A stretch of DNA of 64,000 nucleotides, taken from Echinicola strongylocentroti. GTDB taxonomy: Bacteria > Bacteroidota > Bacteroidia > Cytophagales > Cyclobacteriaceae. Position 1 is the first letter of the stretch; the number at the start of each line of letters is the position of its first letter. Shown piece after piece: positions 34,921 to 44,970 of this stretch. The DNA lies in NCBI RefSeq assembly GCF_003260975.1, contig NZ_CP030041.1, forward strand, positions 4,901,501 through 4,965,500, written 5' to 3'. The notes beneath the pieces are model-generated. The model saw only the letters and a program-made list of their open reading frames with translations, was not told the DNA's origin and made no database searches. Position numbers and translations under genes: made by a program.

Positions 34921-35853
34921 GTGAAAGAAGAAGATTTCAATAAATTATTGGAAAGGTACGTAGAAGGGAGCCTTTCTCCAGAAGAGTCCAAGCTTTTAGA
35001 CGAATTCTTTGATTCCTATTTAGAGCAGGAAGATGAGGGGATGGGATCAGGTACAGCGCTAGAGAGGACCAAGGAGACGATGTTTCAGAAAATCACATCA
35101 AAAGGTAATAAGGAGGAAGTAGTTCGTAAGGAGCGAATACCTACTTACATGTTATTGGGTCTATTGGCCATTATCCTTTTGTTGTGGACTGGAAGCACGC
35201 AGCTATGGAACCAAGATACAAAATGGATAGTAGAGACAGCTCCATTCGGAGAGAATAGGTCGATTGTATTGGACGATGGCACAGAGGTGTTCTTAAATGC
35301 AGGAAGTACACTTACATATCCAGAACGGTTTCAATCCAATAAGAGGGAGGTAAGGTTGGAAGGCGAGGGGTTTTTTAAAGTGACTCCTGATAAATTAAGG
35401 CCATTTGAGGTGATTTCCGGACAATTAAAGACTACTGTACTGGGCACAAGCTTTAATATAAAGGCTTTTCAAGAATTCCCAATAACCGTATCGGTACTTA
35501 CCGGAAAAGTGAAGTTGAGCGAAAACGGTCAATCTGTTGATGTAGAAAGTGGGTGGCAATCGGTATTCAAAGGCGTGGACCAAAAGTTTAGCCTGTCCCA
35601 AACTGATGTGGAGAAGTCCATTCTATGGAGAGAAGGAGTGATCTCTTTTCAGGATACAGAATTAATAGAAGCATTAGAGGTCATAAAACGCTATTATAAC
35701 GTACATTTCCAGGTAAACTCTCCTTTGCCAACAGACAAATACATCACTGCTGAATTCGATCAAGAACCTCTACCAAATGTGCTACAGACCTTTAAATATG
35801 TAATGGATATTGACTATAGCTATATCAATGATTCCACCATTTTGATAAAATAA
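34921..35853 (+). CDS. FecR family anti-sigma factor
   Basis: 310 residues starting at a GTG codon at 34921; I see no upstream in-frame start that would be better. It has an N-terminal helical region, one membrane span (about 76-95, YMLLGLLAIILLLW), a FecR domain (about 105-210, with ENRSIVLDDGTEVFLNAGSTLTYP and KTTVLGTSFNIKAF) and a DUF4974 C-terminus (about 240-310). It should relay the state of the STN domain of the SusC-like receptor downstream to the sigma factor upstream. Confidence 0.9.
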   Translation: MKEEDFNKLLERYVEGSLSPEESKLLDEFFDSYLEQEDEGMGSGTALERTKETMFQKITSKGNKEEVVRKERIPTYMLLGLLAIILLLWTGSTQLWNQDTKWIVETAPFGENRSIVLDDGTEVFLNAGSTLTYPERFQSNKREVRLEGEGFFKVTPDKLRPFEVISGQLKTTVLGTSFNIKAFQEFPITVSVLTGKVKLSENGQSVDVESGWQSVFKGVDQKFSLSQTDVEKSILWREGVISFQDTELIEALEVIKRYYNVHFQVNSPLPTDKYITAEFDQEPLPNVLQTFKYVMDIDYSYINDSTILIK

Positions 35854-35874
35854 CTAGCCTATGAAACATAAAAA

Positions 35875-35915
35875 ATGAGGTAGTCAAACTTTGCCAAGTC
35901 TTCGGACTACCTCAT
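35875..35915 (+). terminator. Hairpin between fecR and susC (possible attenuator)
   Basis: Perfect 11-bp arms ATGAGGTAGTC (35875-35885) and GACTACCTCAT (35905-35915) with a 19-nt loop. There is no strong T-run after it, so it may partly terminate, or protect the end of the regulatory transcript, so that regulators and transport genes are expressed at different levels. Confidence 0.55.
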
Positions 35916-35950
35916 CACTTATTTAAGTTTAATTAAACTCGAACAAAACT

Positions 35951-38900
35951 ATGCAAATTTATTTACCTAACCAATTAAAAATTGGATTGGCCGGGGGGAT
36001 TGCGTCCTGTTTACTTGTCCTGCTTATTATTCCCCTTCAGGCAACTACTTACTTGGATAAGTGGGGATATCCCCGCCAAACCGTATCCATAGATGTAAGT
36101 GAGAAGTCCTTATTGGAGATTTTTGATACTATTGAATCAAAATCCGATTACGTTTTTGCCTTCGACAATAAAAACCATGATTTCAGAGCGGTTCGCTTAA
36201 CATTGAAATTTGATCAAGCGCTTATCGATGATGTTTTGAGGTCCATTGAACAAAAAACCGCTTTCGAGTTTAACCGGATAAATAAGGTTATCTCGGTCAG
36301 GAAAAAGCGAGTAGATCAGCCATATTTGGAAAGGGATCTGAAAGGGTTGGTGAAAGATGCATTGGGAGAGACTCTTCCGGGAGTCAACGTCATGGTCAAA
36401 GGAACAACCATGGGGACTGTAACTGATATTGATGGAGAATTTTCAATTTCCATCCCAGATGAAGAGGAAATCATATTGGTCTTTACCTTTGTAGGTTTTG
36501 GCAGCCAAGAGATTGCTGTGTCCGACCAATCTTTTTTGGAAGTGGTCATGGAGGATGATGTCCAGGGACTGAACGAAATTGTGGTCACTGCCGCAGGGAT
36601 AGAGAGGAATTCAAATACCTTGGGTTATTCAGTATCCACACTGAATTCCGATGAAGTTTCCCAAAGGAACGAGCCTGATCCTATCCGGTCATTAACGGGG
36701 AAAATTGCCGGGGTCAATATCCAAGGTGGAGGTGGAGTAGCTGGTGGTACCACCAATATCACCATTCGAGGAAATTCTTCCCTTGGAAATAACAACCAAC
36801 CACTTTTTGTCGTCGATGGGGTTCCTTTTGACAATTCGTCTTTTGGTCCAGTTGATGGCGAGAACCAGACGCAGTCAGCACAATCGACTACCAACAGAAG
36901 TTTTGATATTGACCCGAATAATATAGCCAGCATGACTGTACTTAAAGGAGCAGCAGCAGCGGCACTTTATGGTTCTAGAGCGGCAAATGGTGCCATAATT
37001 ATTACTACCAAGACAGGTTCGACAGGTAGAAAAGGATTTGAAATCACCTTTAATTCTTCTTATTCACAAGAGCGTATCTCAGGTTTACCGGAATACCAGC
37101 GGGTATTCGGACAGGGAACCAGTTGGGATTATCGTCCTGGAGTATATGGATCATACGGAAGTCCCTATTCCAGTAGGGAGACCATCCCTCATCCACTTAG
37201 CCCTTCTTATACCTCCGAGGACTTTCCGGAATTTTACCAAGCTGACGGTGTGACCCCTTTGGAAGTGCCGTATCAGTCCTATGCCGGAGAAAGCCAGAAG
37301 GATTTCTTTAGGGTAGGAAACTTATTGGAAAATGCCATTTCCATCAATACCGGGAACGAGAAGGGTGGTTTGATGATCGGGGTCAGTAGGATGGATAATA
37401 AGGGAATAGTTCCCGGTAACGAAGTGAGTAGGACCTCATTTAATGTGGGGGGAAATGCAGACCTTGAGAACGGATTTTACGTAAGGGGAACCATCAGTTA
37501 TGTAAAGACCAACCAACAGTCCCCTCCAATTGGAGGAAGGTCTTCGGTTATGGAGAACTTACTTTACCTCGCCAACAGTTATGATCTCACCAATCTTCCC
37601 TATGAACATCCTTTAACGGGAGACAATGTGTTTTACCGGGCAATCGATAACCCTTATTGGTCAGTAGAGAATAGTTTGTCCACCAGCGAGGTAAACAGGT
37701 ACTACGGCAATATTTCTCTCGGAAATCAAATCACCCCTTGGCTGGATGTCAAAAATACCTTTGGCTTCAACGGTTATACTGATGAGCGCACCAGCGTATT
37801 GGGGCAAGGGTCAAGCAGGTATGCGCCAGGTGCGATCAATACGGACCATATTTTTCGGCAAGAACTGGACAATACGCTTTTGGTAACCGCCGAATTAAAT
37901 CCCACTGAAAATTGGTCGTTCAGGGCGATTCTTGGGAATAACATCAATCAACGGTTGACCAGAAGGACAGCTTTCCAAGGAGACCAGATCATTGTTAGGG
38001 GGATTGACGATATTCGGAATACCACAACAATTACATTAGCGGATATTCCCAATAACCAAGCACTGGTAAAGCAACGTTACTATGCTTTCTTTGCTGATCT
38101 TACCTTTGATTACAAGACTTTCGCATCCATTAATTTTGTGGGAAGAAACGATGTTTCTTCCACGTTGCCAGCAGAAAACAGAAGTTACCTGTATGGTGGC
38201 GTTAATGGTTCTTTTGAGTTTACCGAGGCATTCAACCTAAACGGAAGGACGGTTAATTTTGGTTCATTGAGAATAGGTTATACCAAGGTAGGTAATGAGG
38301 CACGCCCCTATCAGACCATTAATGTATTCAATGCCAATAGAGAATTCGGAGGACTCGGCTCTCCTTTTAGCAATGCCAATAACTCCAATGTGAGTACCCA
38401 GACTATGTCTGACCTGATGACCAATAGTGAGTTACAGCCTGAATTCATCACCGAGTTTGAAGTAGGTTCGGAGATACGGTTATGGCAGAGTCTGGTGACC
38501 TTGGATGTTACTTATTATAACAAGAAAAGTACCTCCCAGATTTTTGTGGTGAATGCAGCCCCGTCATCAGGTTACCTTACCCGGATAATCAACTTGGGAG
38601 AAACATCGAACAAAGGTGTGGAAATAGGGCTATCCGCAAGTCCATTGATGTCTGACAATGGTTTGAACTGGAACATAAATGCCAATTTTACCAGAAACAG
38701 GAACAAGGTTGAGGATATTGGTGATTTTGCCCAATTGACCTATGGTGGGAATGTCCACATCGCAGGAATGCCCTATGGGATGATCTACGGAACGGGCTAT
38801 GCCAGGGACCAAGACGGGGAAATACTGGTCAACCCCCAAACAGCAAAGCCTATTGCTTCTGCGAGCAGCATTCCTATCGGTGATCCCAATCCTGATTTTA

Positions 38901-39457
38901 TGCTAGGGTTTAGCAATTCTCTTTCATGGAGGGGGATCAACTTCAATTTCCTGTTCGACTGGAAGCAAGGGGGAGACATCCTGTCAACGACTATCGGACA
39001 GATGTATGCAAGGGGAATGATCAAGGATTCAGAAGATCGGCCCCATATGATTCATCAAGGAGTGATGGGAGATGTGAATACAAGGACCCCACTGTTGGAT
39101 GAGAATGGAAACACCATTCCCAATAATACTGCTATCAGTTATAACGAGTACTTTTTTAGCTCAGGTTTTGGTCCGGGGGGGCTGGATGCGGCCAATGTTT
39201 TTGATGCCACGGTCATTCGTTTAAGAGAGGTCTCGTTAGGCTATGAATTTCCAAAAAGTCTTTTGGCTAGTACTCCTTTTGGAAGTGTAAATATTTCTTT
39301 GAGCGGCAGGAACCTATGGTATTTGGCACCAAACACGCCCGAAGCGATGAACTATGACCCTGAATTAAGTACCTCTTCCTCAAATAACATGGGATATGAC
39401 CAATTGGGGGTGCCTCCTACAAAAAGGTATGGTGTCAACTTAAGCGTAAGTTTCTAA
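35951..39457 (+). CDS. SusC/RagA family TonB-linked outer-membrane transporter with STN domain
   Basis: 1168 residues. Signal region (about 1-32), STN domain (about 41-118), carboxypeptidase-regulatory-like domain (about 127-205), TonB plug with GKIAGVNIQGGGGVAGGTTNITIRG and the SusC-type end of plug ALYGSRAANGAIIITTKTG (about 215-360), and a long beta barrel ending YGVNLSVSF. It imports a bulky substrate across the outer membrane together with the SusD lipoprotein encoded 14 nt downstream. The STN domain plus adjacent FecR and sigma genes make it a signalling transducer as well as a transporter. The substrate is not evident; no polysaccharide-degrading enzyme lies nearby. Confidence 0.93.
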   Translation: MQIYLPNQLKIGLAGGIASCLLVLLIIPLQATTYLDKWGYPRQTVSIDVSEKSLLEIFDTIESKSDYVFAFDNKNHDFRAVRLTLKFDQALIDDVLRSIEQKTAFEFNRINKVISVRKKRVDQPYLERDLKGLVKDALGETLPGVNVMVKGTTMGTVTDIDGEFSISIPDEEEIILVFTFVGFGSQEIAVSDQSFLEVVMEDDVQGLNEIVVTAAGIERNSNTLGYSVSTLNSDEVSQRNEPDPIRSLTGKIAGVNIQGGGGVAGGTTNITIRGNSSLGNNNQPLFVVDGVPFDNSSFGPVDGENQTQSAQSTTNRSFDIDPNNIASMTVLKGAAAAALYGSRAANGAIIITTKTGSTGRKGFEITFNSSYSQERISGLPEYQRVFGQGTSWDYRPGVYGSYGSPYSSRETIPHPLSPSYTSEDFPEFYQADGVTPLEVPYQSYAGESQKDFFRVGNLLENAISINTGNEKGGLMIGVSRMDNKGIVPGNEVSRTSFNVGGNADLENGFYVRGTISYVKTNQQSPPIGGRSSVMENLLYLANSYDLTNLPYEHPLTGDNVFYRAIDNPYWSVENSLSTSEVNRYYGNISLGNQITPWLDVKNTFGFNGYTDERTSVLGQGSSRYAPGAINTDHIFRQELDNTLLVTAELNPTENWSFRAILGNNINQRLTRRTAFQGDQIIVRGIDDIRNTTTITLADIPNNQALVKQRYYAFFADLTFDYKTFASINFVGRNDVSSTLPAENRSYLYGGVNGSFEFTEAFNLNGRTVNFGSLRIGYTKVGNEARPYQTINVFNANREFGGLGSPFSNANNSNVSTQTMSDLMTNSELQPEFITEFEVGSEIRLWQSLVTLDVTYYNKKSTSQIFVVNAAPSSGYLTRIINLGETSNKGVEIGLSASPLMSDNGLNWNINANFTRNRNKVEDIGDFAQLTYGGNVHIAGMPYGMIYGTGYARDQDGEILVNPQTAKPIASASSIPIGDPNPDFMLGFSNSLSWRGINFNFLFDWKQGGDILSTTIGQMYARGMIKDSEDRPHMIHQGVMGDVNTRTPLLDENGNTIPNNTAISYNEYFFSSGFGPGGLDAANVFDATVIRLREVSLGYEFPKSLLASTPFGSVNISLSGRNLWYLAPNTPEAMNYDPELSTSSSNNMGYDQLGVPPTKRYGVNLSVSF

Positions 39458-39470
39458 TCATAAAAATAAG

Positions 39471-41063
39471 ATGATGAACTACTTTAAATTTATTAAAACA
39501 ACCATAAGCATTGGAACTTTCATTTTGGGATTGTCCTCATGTGAAGAGTTTATTGATATCAATGCTGATCCCAGCAATCCGACCGTTCCGGAAACGAATC
39601 TGCTCCTGCCGGCAACACAACTGGCTATAGTTGGGAATTTTGACGGGGTGAACCGGGGCGCATCAGCGGTGGCCCAGCATCGGGCATCGGGAAGCTTGAA
39701 TCGATACAACCAAACCGGTGCCACCTTCGAGAGCTCTTGGATTGGTTTTTACACTGAGGCCATTCCAGACCTTGAAACGATCATCCTTCAGGGCAGCGTA
39801 GAAGAAAATTGGGGGTATGTGGCCATTGCGAAACTCCAAAAAGCCTTTTTGTTTAGTGTAATCGTGGACTTATGGGGAAATGCACCCTATTTCCAAGTGG
39901 CAACGGAACCTGACCCGGTCTTTGATGATGGTGCAATTATCTATGAGGACTTAATGACCTTGGTGGATGAAGCCATGGTAGATATGGAAAGGGACTTTAA
40001 TGTGCTGAGTTCTTCGGACCTGTTTTATCAGGGCGATAGGGGGAAATGGGTGAAAATGGCCAATTCCCTAAAACTTAAATTGTTACTTCAGACCAGGAAT
40101 GTCGACCCTGCGGCTTCGCGTGCGGGCATACTTGAACTGCTGGAAAATGGAGAGTTCATTAACGATAATGAAGACGATTTCACCTTTTTGTATGGAAGCA
40201 ATACCGCTCCGAATTCCAGGCATCCATGGTATGCAAATGGATATTCTACTAGCAGGGATGGGTATATGAGCATGGTGGTAGTGGACAGGTTAAAGGAACA
40301 GGACGATCCTCGCCTGCGATATTATATCTTTCGGATTGACGAAAATGCAGGTTTGGCCAATTCACAAGTGGGAGAAGGGTATTATGGTAGATATCCTGGT
40401 GATGGCACCTCCTCACCGGCAGATTTGACCACAAGGGCCATTACCGGTCTTTATCCGGCAGCTGGCCTGTACGATAATGGAGTGATACCCTCCTTGACGG
40501 AGGACAATATCTACCTCAATAATATTGGGGCGGTAGAAGGGGCCTCCTCCAATTCATTTATCAATGCACTGTTTGTAAACGGTGATGGTACCGGAGCAGG
40601 TGTCCAACCCTTTATTACCAACTGTATGGTGAAATTTTATAGGGCTGAGGCAGCACTCACACTTGATACCGGTGAGGATGCCGGTGAGTTGCTTCGTCAA
40701 GCAGTTGAGAGCCATTTTGAGACCATTAACGAAATGTCGACATCGTTTCCTGTTTCCCCAGAGTCTGTACAAGGATTTATTGACAGGTTATTGGAAGAGT
40801 TTGACGCTGCCGATGATCAAGGGAAAATGGAGATTTTAATGATGCAAAAATGGATTGCCATGTATGGTAACGGTGTCGAGTCATATAATGACTATAGAAG
40901 GACGGGACTGCCCGAACTGGAACCGTTAATGGCCCCATTAGATGTTTTTCCAGAGCGGTATTTCTATGCAGAAACAGAAATGACTTCAAACCAGACGGTG
41001 CTTGGTGACAGGGAACAGATCCAACGAAATCAACAGATTACACCGGTGTTTTGGAAGGAATGA
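39471..41063 (+). CDS. SusD/RagB-like outer-membrane lipoprotein
   Basis: 530 residues. Lipobox LSSC near residue 23 followed by CEEFIDINADPSNPTVPETNLLLPATQLA, a typical opening of the SusD-like_2 group, then an all-helical body. It forms the lid that captures substrate for the SusC barrel. It is 14 nt downstream of susC and is followed 34 nt later by another lipoprotein gene, consistent with one transcript. Confidence 0.9.
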   Translation: MMNYFKFIKTTISIGTFILGLSSCEEFIDINADPSNPTVPETNLLLPATQLAIVGNFDGVNRGASAVAQHRASGSLNRYNQTGATFESSWIGFYTEAIPDLETIILQGSVEENWGYVAIAKLQKAFLFSVIVDLWGNAPYFQVATEPDPVFDDGAIIYEDLMTLVDEAMVDMERDFNVLSSSDLFYQGDRGKWVKMANSLKLKLLLQTRNVDPAASRAGILELLENGEFINDNEDDFTFLYGSNTAPNSRHPWYANGYSTSRDGYMSMVVVDRLKEQDDPRLRYYIFRIDENAGLANSQVGEGYYGRYPGDGTSSPADLTTRAITGLYPAAGLYDNGVIPSLTEDNIYLNNIGAVEGASSNSFINALFVNGDGTGAGVQPFITNCMVKFYRAEAALTLDTGEDAGELLRQAVESHFETINEMSTSFPVSPESVQGFIDRLLEEFDAADDQGKMEILMMQKWIAMYGNGVESYNDYRRTGLPELEPLMAPLDVFPERYFYAETEMTSNQTVLGDREQIQRNQQITPVFWKE

Positions 41064-41096
41064 TGAATTGATGTTTGTACAACTAATTTAAAGAAA

Positions 41097-41732
41097 ATGA
41101 ACTATTTAAAACATATAAAGGCGTTGCCATTACTGTTATGTTTATCGGCATGTACTTCTGTGGACTATGACTGGGAAAAGTTTAAATTGGCTGGAACCCC
41201 TAGGGTCACCCTAGACACGGAGGCTTCGGCATTGCCTACCTTCCAAACCGCCAAGGTGTCGTTTTTCGATATGTCCCAGCCCAATTATGCGTCCGATCAA
41301 CAATTTGAATGGAGTTTGGACTACTATGATCAAGAAGGCAGGGTAGAGGTCACGGAAATCCAAGTTTATTTAGGGTTTTACAAAGCCGAATCCACGGTTC
41401 CAGCTTATCCGATTGTCCTTTCACATGCCGAGGTGAACCCTACCGAAAGCCAATTTCCCCTGCCGAGTATAATAGAAGAAGGAGATATGCTTTTTGACCA
41501 GGTGACCGAATTTCCAAAATCCTACAGCTTTACGGCCTCAGAACTTGCCGATCTGGTAGGTATGGACCTGTCGGAGATCGGTGAAAATGATTATTTCCTC
41601 TTCAAGTTTACACTGACCATGAGCGATGGGACTACTATTGTTACTTATAATTATAAGGATTGTGACGAAGCAAGAGGAGAGCGGTGTGACTGTAGGGTGG
41701 GGGCAAGGTTTAAGAATGCTCCTGAACAGTAA
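41097..41732 (+). CDS. Lipoprotein of unknown function in the SusCD operon
   Basis: 211 residues. Lipobox LSAC at about residue 19, then a beta-rich region with no domain I recognise, and a C-terminal cysteine cluster (ERCDCRVGARF). Placed after susD, where surface glycan- or peptide-binding lipoproteins (SusE/F-like) often lie. A ligand-binding role is inference from position. Confidence 0.6.
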   Translation: MNYLKHIKALPLLLCLSACTSVDYDWEKFKLAGTPRVTLDTEASALPTFQTAKVSFFDMSQPNYASDQQFEWSLDYYDQEGRVEVTEIQVYLGFYKAESTVPAYPIVLSHAEVNPTESQFPLPSIIEEGDMLFDQVTEFPKSYSFTASELADLVGMDLSEIGENDYFLFKFTLTMSDGTTIVTYNYKDCDEARGERCDCRVGARFKNAPEQ

Positions 41733-41783
41733 TAAGTGCCTATTAGCCAAAAAAACATTGAAATACACTACAACCATAAAGCT

Positions 41784-44700
41784 ATGAAAAAAACAATGAT
41801 ATTAGCGATTTTCCTTCTTTCTTGGAGTTTAGCCAAGCCGGCCATGGCCGATATTACGAAGGAAAAGGCCATAAAGACAGATACCGCCTACTTTAGTACG
41901 CTGAAATTTAGAAATGTCGGTCCCACAAGAGGAGGAAGAGTGACTACTGTCGCTGGAGTGGAAGAAAAGCCGGGTACCTTTTATATGGGTAGTACCGGTG
42001 GTGGGGTATGGAAGACTGATGATTATGGGGTCACTTACCATAATCTTAGCGATGGATATTTTTCCTCACCTTCTATAGGAGCTATTGCCATCTACCAAAA
42101 AAATCCCAAAATTATCTATGTGGGAACAGGATCTGATGGTCTGAGATCCAATGTGATCGCTGGGAAAGGAGTTTATAAAAGTAATGATGGTGGAAAAAGT
42201 TGGGAGCATATTGGCTTGCCCAATGCAGGGTTGATAGGGGCTGTTGAAGTGCACCCAGATAATCCCGAAATTGCCTTTGTGGCCGCTATTGGCCAACCAT
42301 TCCAGCCCAACGAAGACAGAGGTGTTTATAAAACCGTAGATGGGGGAAAAAATTGGGACAAGGTTCTATTCCACTCCGATACAGTCGGGGCTGTCGATCT
42401 GGAGTTTGCACCTGATAATTCTGATATTGTCTATACGGCATTATGGAGGGCCGAACGAAAACCGTGGACTGTAATCAGTGGAGCAGACGGTGTTGGCGGT
42501 GTATACAAATCAACGGACGGTGGAAAAACTTGGGAGAAAAAGACCTCGGGATTACCTACTGGGTTAATTGGTAAAATTGACCTGGCAGTATCGAAGGCAG
42601 ACCCCAACAGACTTTATGCCCTAGTGGAAGCACCTGGTGAAGAGGGGGGACTATATCGCTCCAATGATCGGGGCGAGAGTTTCGAGTTTGTCAGCAATAA
42701 GGATGGTCTTCTCGACCGCCCATTCTATTACACCAATATCGAATCCAATCCAAAGAATGCCGACGTAGTGTTTTCCATGTCCACCCGGTTTTATAAATCA
42801 GCTGATGGAGGGAAGAACTGGAAAATGATGAGAACGCCCCATGGGGACAACCATGACATCTGGATACATCCACAGGACACTTCTTTGTTTATCCAGGCAA
42901 ATGATGGAGGAGTAAATGTGACCACAAATGGTGGCAAAACCTGGTCTTCCCAGCACAATCAGTCCACTGCAGAGCTATATCAAGTGGAAGTGGATGACCA
43001 ATACCCGTATTGGCTTTACGCAGGCCAACAGGATAATACCACCATAGCTGTACCAAGTGTCCCCCCTTACAGCGCACCCGCCGGGCCACAAGGGTATTGG
43101 TTGAGTGTAGGTGGATGTGAAACAGGGCCAGCCGTTCCCAAGCCAGGAGATCCAAATATTGTGTTTTCCAATTGCAAGGGTAGGTTTGGCGTATACGATA
43201 AACGGACCGGTCAAGAGCAACAGTTCTATGTTGGCGCTACCAATATTTATGGACATAGCCCGGATGACCTTACCTATCGTTTCCAACGGGTCTCTCCGGT
43301 ACATGTCTCTCCCCATGATCCCAATACTGTTTACCATACTTCCCAGTATGTCCACCGTACCAAGGACAACGGGATCACATGGGAACAGATCAGCCCGGAT
43401 TTGACTGCAAATGAACCGGACAAACAGGTTATTTCTGGAAGCCCAATAACCAGGGATGTTACTGGTGAAGAATACTATAGTACGATTTATGAAATCAATG
43501 AATCGCCCCTAGAAAAAGGTGTGATTTGGGTGGGAGCCAATGATGGACCGATACATGTAACACGAAATGATGGGAAAGACTGGAAAAACGTTACGCCAGA
43601 AGGACTTCCGGAAGGAGGAAGGGTGGACTGCATTGACCCAAGTCCTCATCAGCCCGGAAAGGCATATGCGTCCATTTTAAGGTACCAACTTGGGGATTGG
43701 CATCCCTATATATTCAAAACAGAGGACTATGGTGAAAGCTGGGCCCTGATTACCAATGGCGAGAACGGTATTCCCCAAGATTTCCCCACAAGAACCGTTA
43801 GGGAAGATCCTGATCAAGAAGGTGTCCTGTATGCAGGTACGGAATATGGATTGTTCCTGTCACTAAATGATGGTAAGGACTGGCAGCCGTTTCAACAAAA
43901 CCTTCCGATCACCCCAATAACTGATATAAAGGTGTTTAGGAAAGACTTAATTCTCTCCACTATGGGAAGGGGATTTTGGATCATGGATAATATTTCCCCT
44001 GTCCATCAAATTGCCGAAGCCAAAAATACCGATGGCCCTTTTCTTTACCAACCCAAGGATAGCTATCGGTTTCATTACCGAGCCAATGGAGAAGAAAGTA
44101 CCCCTCATTATCCGGACGCTGGCCTAGCATTGGACTATTTTCTTCCAGAAGGAATTAATGGAAAAGTAGGGATAGAAATTGTCGATGGATCAGGTGAGGT
44201 AGTAAGGAGTTTTACCAGCAAAGAGGAGGGCACCGAAAAGGAAGAATCCGATATGTCCACTAACTTTTACTTTAGGGATGTTCGTTCTGAAGTAGGTGCT
44301 GAACCGGGCCTTCACAGGTTTCAATGGGATTTGAAGTACCCCGGGCCATGGGATGAAGATTCAAGTAGGGCCTTCCAAAGAGGACCAATGGTCGCTCCAG
44401 GGAAGTATCAGGCCCGGTTGACCGTTAATGGGAAAACCATTAGCCAATCTTTTGAAGTGATGGCTGACCCCAGGCTAGAAGATGTTTCGCAAATGGACAT
44501 GGAAGCCCAAGTGGCTTTGGTGAAACGGATTGTTGAACTCGAATCAGCGGTGAAAAAGGTAGCTGCAAAATTAAAAGAACGAAAAAATACACTTTCAAAC
44601 GATAATAGCAGGAAAGCCGAAAAGGAACTGGAAAAGTTGGATTGGGTAGAGAGCCAGTTGGAGACCGCAGAAGGTACTTACAGGCAGCCGATGTTGATTG

Positions 44701-44867
44701 CCCAACTGGGATACTTAAGATCTATGTTGGAACGCGCTGATCAGCGACCAGGAAAAGATGCCTATGATCGATACGAGGAATTGAGTGGAGAGTGGGAAAA
44801 AATCTCCTCTGATCTTGATGAAGTGAATATCAATGAAGCTGAATTGGGAGGTATGGCCAAGGATTAA
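41784..44867 (+). CDS. BNR/sortilin-like (VPS10) beta-propeller exported protein
   Basis: 1027 residues from the ATG at 41784, chosen because it begins a clear signal peptide (MKKTMILAIFLLSWSLAKPAMA); the in-frame codon at 41736 adds only non-signal residues. Many propeller blades carry the Asp-box form S.DGGKTW (for example KSNDGGKSWEHI, KTVDGGKNWDKV, KSTDGGKTWEKK). The C-terminal part (about 760-1027) has a beta domain and a long charged coiled coil (about 905-985). Such VPS10-type proteins of Bacteroidota are often labelled glycosyl hydrolases without proof. It ends the SusCD gene set, so it probably acts on, or binds, the same substrate at the cell surface or periplasm. Confidence 0.8.
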   Translation: MKKTMILAIFLLSWSLAKPAMADITKEKAIKTDTAYFSTLKFRNVGPTRGGRVTTVAGVEEKPGTFYMGSTGGGVWKTDDYGVTYHNLSDGYFSSPSIGAIAIYQKNPKIIYVGTGSDGLRSNVIAGKGVYKSNDGGKSWEHIGLPNAGLIGAVEVHPDNPEIAFVAAIGQPFQPNEDRGVYKTVDGGKNWDKVLFHSDTVGAVDLEFAPDNSDIVYTALWRAERKPWTVISGADGVGGVYKSTDGGKTWEKKTSGLPTGLIGKIDLAVSKADPNRLYALVEAPGEEGGLYRSNDRGESFEFVSNKDGLLDRPFYYTNIESNPKNADVVFSMSTRFYKSADGGKNWKMMRTPHGDNHDIWIHPQDTSLFIQANDGGVNVTTNGGKTWSSQHNQSTAELYQVEVDDQYPYWLYAGQQDNTTIAVPSVPPYSAPAGPQGYWLSVGGCETGPAVPKPGDPNIVFSNCKGRFGVYDKRTGQEQQFYVGATNIYGHSPDDLTYRFQRVSPVHVSPHDPNTVYHTSQYVHRTKDNGITWEQISPDLTANEPDKQVISGSPITRDVTGEEYYSTIYEINESPLEKGVIWVGANDGPIHVTRNDGKDWKNVTPEGLPEGGRVDCIDPSPHQPGKAYASILRYQLGDWHPYIFKTEDYGESWALITNGENGIPQDFPTRTVREDPDQEGVLYAGTEYGLFLSLNDGKDWQPFQQNLPITPITDIKVFRKDLILSTMGRGFWIMDNISPVHQIAEAKNTDGPFLYQPKDSYRFHYRANGEESTPHYPDAGLALDYFLPEGINGKVGIEIVDGSGEVVRSFTSKEEGTEKEESDMSTNFYFRDVRSEVGAEPGLHRFQWDLKYPGPWDEDSSRAFQRGPMVAPGKYQARLTVNGKTISQSFEVMADPRLEDVSQMDMEAQVALVKRIVELESAVKKVAAKLKERKNTLSNDNSRKAEKELEKLDWVESQLETAEGTYRQPMLIAQLGYLRSMLERADQRPGKDAYDRYEELSGEWEKISSDLDEVNINEAELGGMAKD

Positions 44868-44907
44868 CCGTTAATTCAACCTTTTATTTTAACCTTTATA
44901 TGTTTTG

Positions 44908-44942
44908 AGGTTCCCCAATTTCGGTTGTGGGAACCTTTTTTA
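44908..44942 (+). terminator. Intrinsic terminator after the SusCD operon
   Basis: Arms AGGTTCCC (44908-44915) and GGGAACCT (44929-44936), extended inward by CAA/TTG with one bulge, followed by a run of T residues to 44942. A strong rho-independent terminator ending the plus-strand gene set. Confidence 0.85.
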
Positions 44943-44970
44943 ATCCATCGATGAACATAGAAATAATGTT

